This document shows, piece by piece, positions 36,122 through 38,251 of a stretch of DNA of 38,251 nucleotides. Every line of letters begins with the position of its first letter. Positions within the stretch are counted from its first letter, which is position 1. Source of the stretch: Betaproteobacteria bacterium (GTDB lineage Bacteria; Pseudomonadota; Gammaproteobacteria; Burkholderiales; SG8-39); NCBI GenBank assembly GCA_947479645.1, contig CANKAJ010000038.1, positions 1 through 38,251 of the forward strand, read 5' to 3'. The notes beneath the pieces were generated by a model. It was given only the letters and a program-made list of their open reading frames with translations, ran no database searches and was not told the origin of the DNA. Both the position numbers and the translations under genes were made by a program.

Positions 36122-36915
36122 CACGATAATGTAGCAAAAAAGGACTGCAATCCCGACACAATTGCAGCATCGCCGGGTCCGGTTGTGACGATTTGCACCA
36201 CACCGAGCGTGCGGGCATGCGCGGCGATGCGCGAATGCGCGGCAAACAGGGGCGTTGCCCGTAACAGCGCATGGGCTGTGTCCGGCAGCATCGCAAACAG
36301 ATTATCCAGCGCCTGGCGCGACGTCACGGTCACCGCTGCGACACCGCCGGCACGCCAGCGCGACAGCAGCGGACCAGCATCGGTGTCGGGACAAACGCGC
36401 CGATAGCACTCCGCGTATTCGACTTGCGCACCACGCGAGCGCAAGGTGTCGGCAAGCCATTCACGGCCGCCCTCACCGCGAAAAATCATGACGTGCTTGC
36501 CTGCCACATCCTGCAATTGCGGCAACGCCACCAGCGCCTCGCTGTCACCACCGCGGTCCGGTGCCAAGACCTTGTCGACGCCGCGTTCACGCAGCAGGCG
36601 CGCCGTGCCGGCCCCCACCGCGGCCACGCTGACGGTGGCTGGCCAGTTCTCCCTGAACGGCGCCAGACCGTGCTCTACTGCCGTCGGACTGACAAATATG
36701 AGCAGGTCACAATTGATAATATTGCTTTTTATAACACCTATAGATGCTGAATTTTTTTCTGTAATTGATATTATTTCCAGAGTCGGAAACAAGACCGGCT
36801 CACCGCCCGCAGCACGAATCAACGCAGCCAGTTGCACGGCTCGCGCGGCCGGCCGCGTCACCAGAATGCCGTGGCCGCCAAGCGGGGATGGCGAGCCTGG
36901 GCCCGCCACAGTCAT
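36121..36915 (-). CDS. hemD: Uroporphyrinogen-III synthase
   Basis: 264 residues from ATG 36915. HemD closes hydroxymethylbilane to uroporphyrinogen III with inversion of ring D. The sequence is poorly conserved in the family, but ILVTRPAARAVQLAALIRAAGGEPVLFP-type N-terminus, FVSPTAVEHG, AVGAGTARLL, FRGEGGREWLADTL and VTSRQALDNLF are the expected blocks. ATG 36915 lies 10 bp after hemC and opens the conserved domain; the frame stays open further upstream across hemC without homology. Bases 36710-36778 are about 23 percent GC within a GC-rich gene and encode an Ile/Asn/Ser/Lys-rich stretch. Confidence 0.93.
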   Translation of the reverse strand: MTVAGPGSPSPLGGHGILVTRPAARAVQLAALIRAAGGEPVLFPTLEIISITEKNSASIGVIKSNIINCDLLIFVSPTAVEHGLAPFRENWPATVSVAAVGAGTARLLRERGVDKVLAPDRGGDSEALVALPQLQDVAGKHVMIFRGEGGREWLADTLRSRGAQVEYAECYRRVCPDTDAGPLLSRWRAGGVAAVTVTSRQALDNLFAMLPDTAHALLRATPLFAAHSRIAAHARTLGVVQIVTTGPGDAAIVSGLQSFFATLS

Positions 36916-36925
36916 GCCGCGGTCG

Positions 36926-37852
36926 TCATGACAGGGCGGCAATGATGTCGCCGGCCCCCTGCAGACGCAGCGTCTGCGCCAACGCCGACCCGAGGGCTTC
37001 CGGCGCGTCACGGGTACCGCTGTCGGCGGCACGCACGACACGGCGCCCATCCGGTTGCGCCACCAGTCCGCGCAAGTGTAGTTGCGAGCCAACACACTGC
37101 GCGTGCGCCGCCAGGGGCAACTGGCAACTGCCGGACAGCGCGCGACTGAGCGCGCGCTCGGCACGCACACAGGCGGCCGTGGCAGCATCATGCAAGGGTG
37201 CCAGCCACTCCACCAGATCATCGCGGCCGGAACAGCATTCGATGGCAAGCGCGCCCTGGCCGGGCGCCGGCAGACTGTCGTCGATGGACAGCAGAGAACG
37301 AATGCGCTGGTCCAGTTTCAGGCGCTTCAGCCCGGCCGCGGCAAGCACGATGGCCTGGTACTCGCCGCGATCCAGCTTGGCCAGACGCGTATCCAGATTG
37401 CCGCGCAACGGCGCAACCACGAGATGCGCAAATCGCTCACGGATCTGCGCTTCGCGCCGCAGGCTGGAGGTGCCCACCACGCTGCCCGCGGGCAAAGCCG
37501 CGAGGCTGTCAAAGTCCGTGGAAACCAGCGCGTCGCGCGGATCCTCGCGCGATCCGATGGCAGCCAGCACGAAGCCCTCGGGCAGTTCCATCGGCACATC
37601 CTTGGCCGAGTGCACGGCGATATCAGCCCGACCGTCAGCCAGCGCCGCTTCCAGCTCCTTGACGAACAGGCCTTTGCCGCCGATCTTCGACAAGGACACA
37701 TCGAGTATGCGATCGCCCTGGGTCGTCATGCCGAGGATTTGCACCTCGCAACTCGGATACAGCTGGCGCAAGGCATCGCGCACGTGCTCCGACTGCCATA
37801 GGGCAAGACGGCTTTCGCGGGAGGCAATAACGATGCGGCGAGGAGCGCTCAT
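36926..37852 (-). CDS. hemC: Porphobilinogen deaminase (hydroxymethylbilane synthase)
   Basis: 308 residues. HemC polymerises four porphobilinogens to hydroxymethylbilane. [15 protein letters not shown] at the N-terminus, the catalytic D85 in [34 protein letters not shown] and the dipyrromethane-cofactor Cys C243 in [10 protein letters not shown] are all present. Length matches E. coli. ATG 37852 is the first gene of the minus-strand hem block; a TGCTAAAAT extended -10 lies about 70 bp upstream (37920-37928). Confidence 0.97.
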   Translation of the reverse strand: MSAPRRIVIASRESRLALWQSEHVRDALRQLYPSCEVQILGMTTQGDRILDVSLSKIGGKGLFVKELEAALADGRADIAVHSAKDVPMELPEGFVLAAIGSREDPRDALVSTDFDSLAALPAGSVVGTSSLRREAQIRERFAHLVVAPLRGNLDTRLAKLDRGEYQAIVLAAAGLKRLKLDQRIRSLLSIDDSLPAPGQGALAIECCSGRDDLVEWLAPLHDAATAACVRAERALSRALSGSCQLPLAAHAQCVGSQLHLRGLVAQPDGRRVVRAADSGTRDAPEALGSALAQTLRLQGAGDIIAALS

Positions 37853-37919
37853 GGTGATGGATCGACTGCGCTGTGGGGAGTGTTGGCGCCCCGGTGAAAA
37901 GAATCAGACTGGTGGGCCG

Positions 37920-37928
37920 ATTTTAGCA
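37920..37928 (-). promoter_or_regulatory. Candidate extended -10 promoter for hemC (TGCTAAAAT)
   Basis: On the minus strand the sequence reads TGCTAAAATCGG, identical in its first nine bases to the element before amgK. It lies 68 bp before the hemC ATG. No clear -35 is found 17 bp upstream, as allowed for extended -10 promoters. Confidence 0.5.
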
Positions 37929-38000
37929 CGCAGACTGCTCTGCTTTCCGGAGTATGCCCTGCAGGTGGGCCGCAACGTTACTTTAGGGGACCTCTAAAAA

Positions 38001-38110
38001 TTGTCATTCTGAGGCCGTCCCCCAGGAGGACTTCCTTCGGGGCGCAGGCCGAAGAATCTGCTTCTTGCGCACCACGAAAAGCGGATTTCTCGCTTTGCTC
38101 GAAATGACAA
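38001..38110. repeat. Imperfect-palindrome dispersed repeat, copy 2 (upstream of hemC)
   Basis: Left arm starts TTGTCATTCTGAGGCCG and ends CCGAAGAATCTGCTT (38049-38063); right arm 38079-38110 starts AAGCGGATTT and ends GAAATGACAA, its imperfect reverse complement. CGAAGAATCTGCTT (14 bases) is shared exactly with copy 1, in the same orientation. This copy has an extra segment in the left arm that makes its own small hairpin (CCCC-AGGA ... TCCT-GGGG, about 38020-38041). It fills most of the gap between hemC and the Bug receptor fragment (37853-38134), and could terminate the latter's transcript. Confidence 0.8.
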
Positions 38111-38134
38111 TATTGAAATTATGAGAGATGCACT

Positions 38135-38251
38135 TTAGTCCTGCGGCTTGATCCCAAGCTGCCGGATCAGGCGCTCCCATTTCTGGCGGCCTTCCTGCAT
38201 CTGCCTGCCGAATTCCTCGGGTGTGCTGCTCGCAGGCTCAAGCCCCTGACC
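38135..38251 (-). CDS. Bug/TctC-family receptor, C-terminal fragment cut by window edge
   Basis: The minus-strand frame is open from base 38251 to TAA at 38135-38137, giving the last 38 residues of a protein. They include GLEPASSTPEEFGRQMQEG and KWERLIRQLGIKPQD, the usual C-terminus of Bug/TctC periplasmic receptors (the family ends ...E...KW..vik..GIk). The rest lies outside the window, so neither ligand nor integrity can be judged. It is distinct from the Bug gene at 3748. Confidence 0.75.
   Translation of the reverse strand, partial: GQGLEPASSTPEEFGRQMQEGRQKWERLIRQLGIKPQD

Noticed and set aside
36916..37248. An N-terminal extension of hemD across hemC
   Set aside because: The extension is Arg/Pro/Cys-rich shadow sequence lying within hemC; the HemD domain begins at ATG 36915.
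1..38251. Defence, secretion, prophage or biosynthetic gene cluster
   Set aside because: Apart from the left-hand glycosyltransferase pair and the three-gene Bug/DHDPS-like/FkbM module, every gene is a recognisable housekeeping gene in familiar order; no integrase, transposase, toxin-antitoxin pair or nuclease cluster was found.

Overview
The window is about 38 kb of mostly GC-rich, gene-dense chromosome. Gene content and order point to a betaproteobacterium, most likely Burkholderiales: two Bug/TctC-type periplasmic binding proteins, the block miaB-phoH-ybeY-corC-lnt-glyQ-glyS-gmhB-plsC, the block lptD-surA-pdxA-rsmA divergent from amgK-murU, ubiH-dusB-fis-purH, and separate hemC-hemD-hemX-hemY. 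The assignment rests on recognised protein families and synteny, not on a database search.

Layout. (1) 1-3718: an AT-richer accessory stretch with two tandem TPR/GT41 (OGT-like) glycosyltransferase genes; the first is cut by the window edge. (2) 3748-6468: a compact module of a Bug solute receptor, a DHDPS/NanA-fold protein that appears to lack both Schiff-base catalytic residues, and an FkbM-type methyltransferase. (3) 6584-17916: a long co-directional housekeeping run: small secreted protein, tRNA modification (miaB), RNA/ribosome maintenance (phoH, ybeY), CorC, lipoprotein N-acylation (lnt), glycyl-tRNA synthetase (glyQS), LPS heptose synthesis (gmhB), phospholipid synthesis (plsC), a YgjP-like metalloprotein and glyoxalase I. 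(4) 17967-23599, minus strand: lptD-surA-pdxA-rsmA, for outer-membrane biogenesis, vitamin B6 and rRNA methylation. (5) 23661-28225, plus strand: amgK-murU (cell-wall sugar recycling), pepP and ubiH (ubiquinone). (6) 28468-33673, plus strand: dusB-fis, purH-purD and hemF. (7) 33833-37852, minus strand: hemC-hemD-hemX-hemY. (8) the 3' end of a second Bug receptor at the right edge.

How the genes work together. Envelope assembly is a strong theme: gmhB feeds LPS core heptose, LptD inserts LPS, SurA chaperones outer-membrane proteins, Lnt matures lipoproteins, PlsC makes phosphatidic acid, and AmgK/MurU recycle MurNAc. A second theme is tetrapyrrole synthesis: hemC and hemD make uroporphyrinogen III and hemF acts later, on the convergent strand.

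No tRNA, rRNA, CRISPR array, prophage or intact insertion sequence was found. The least ordinary signals are: a pair of imperfect-palindrome dispersed repeats that exactly bracket the hemC-hemY block, the DHDPS-like protein without its catalytic Tyr and Lys, a GmhB with half of its zinc site replaced, a 69-bp very AT-rich patch inside hemD, and the tandem GT41 pair in which one copy has changed a nucleotide-binding motif. I did not find a convincing new multi-gene defence or mobile system. No gene-free stretch exceeds 300 bases; the longest (37853-38134 and 28226-28467) are described below.
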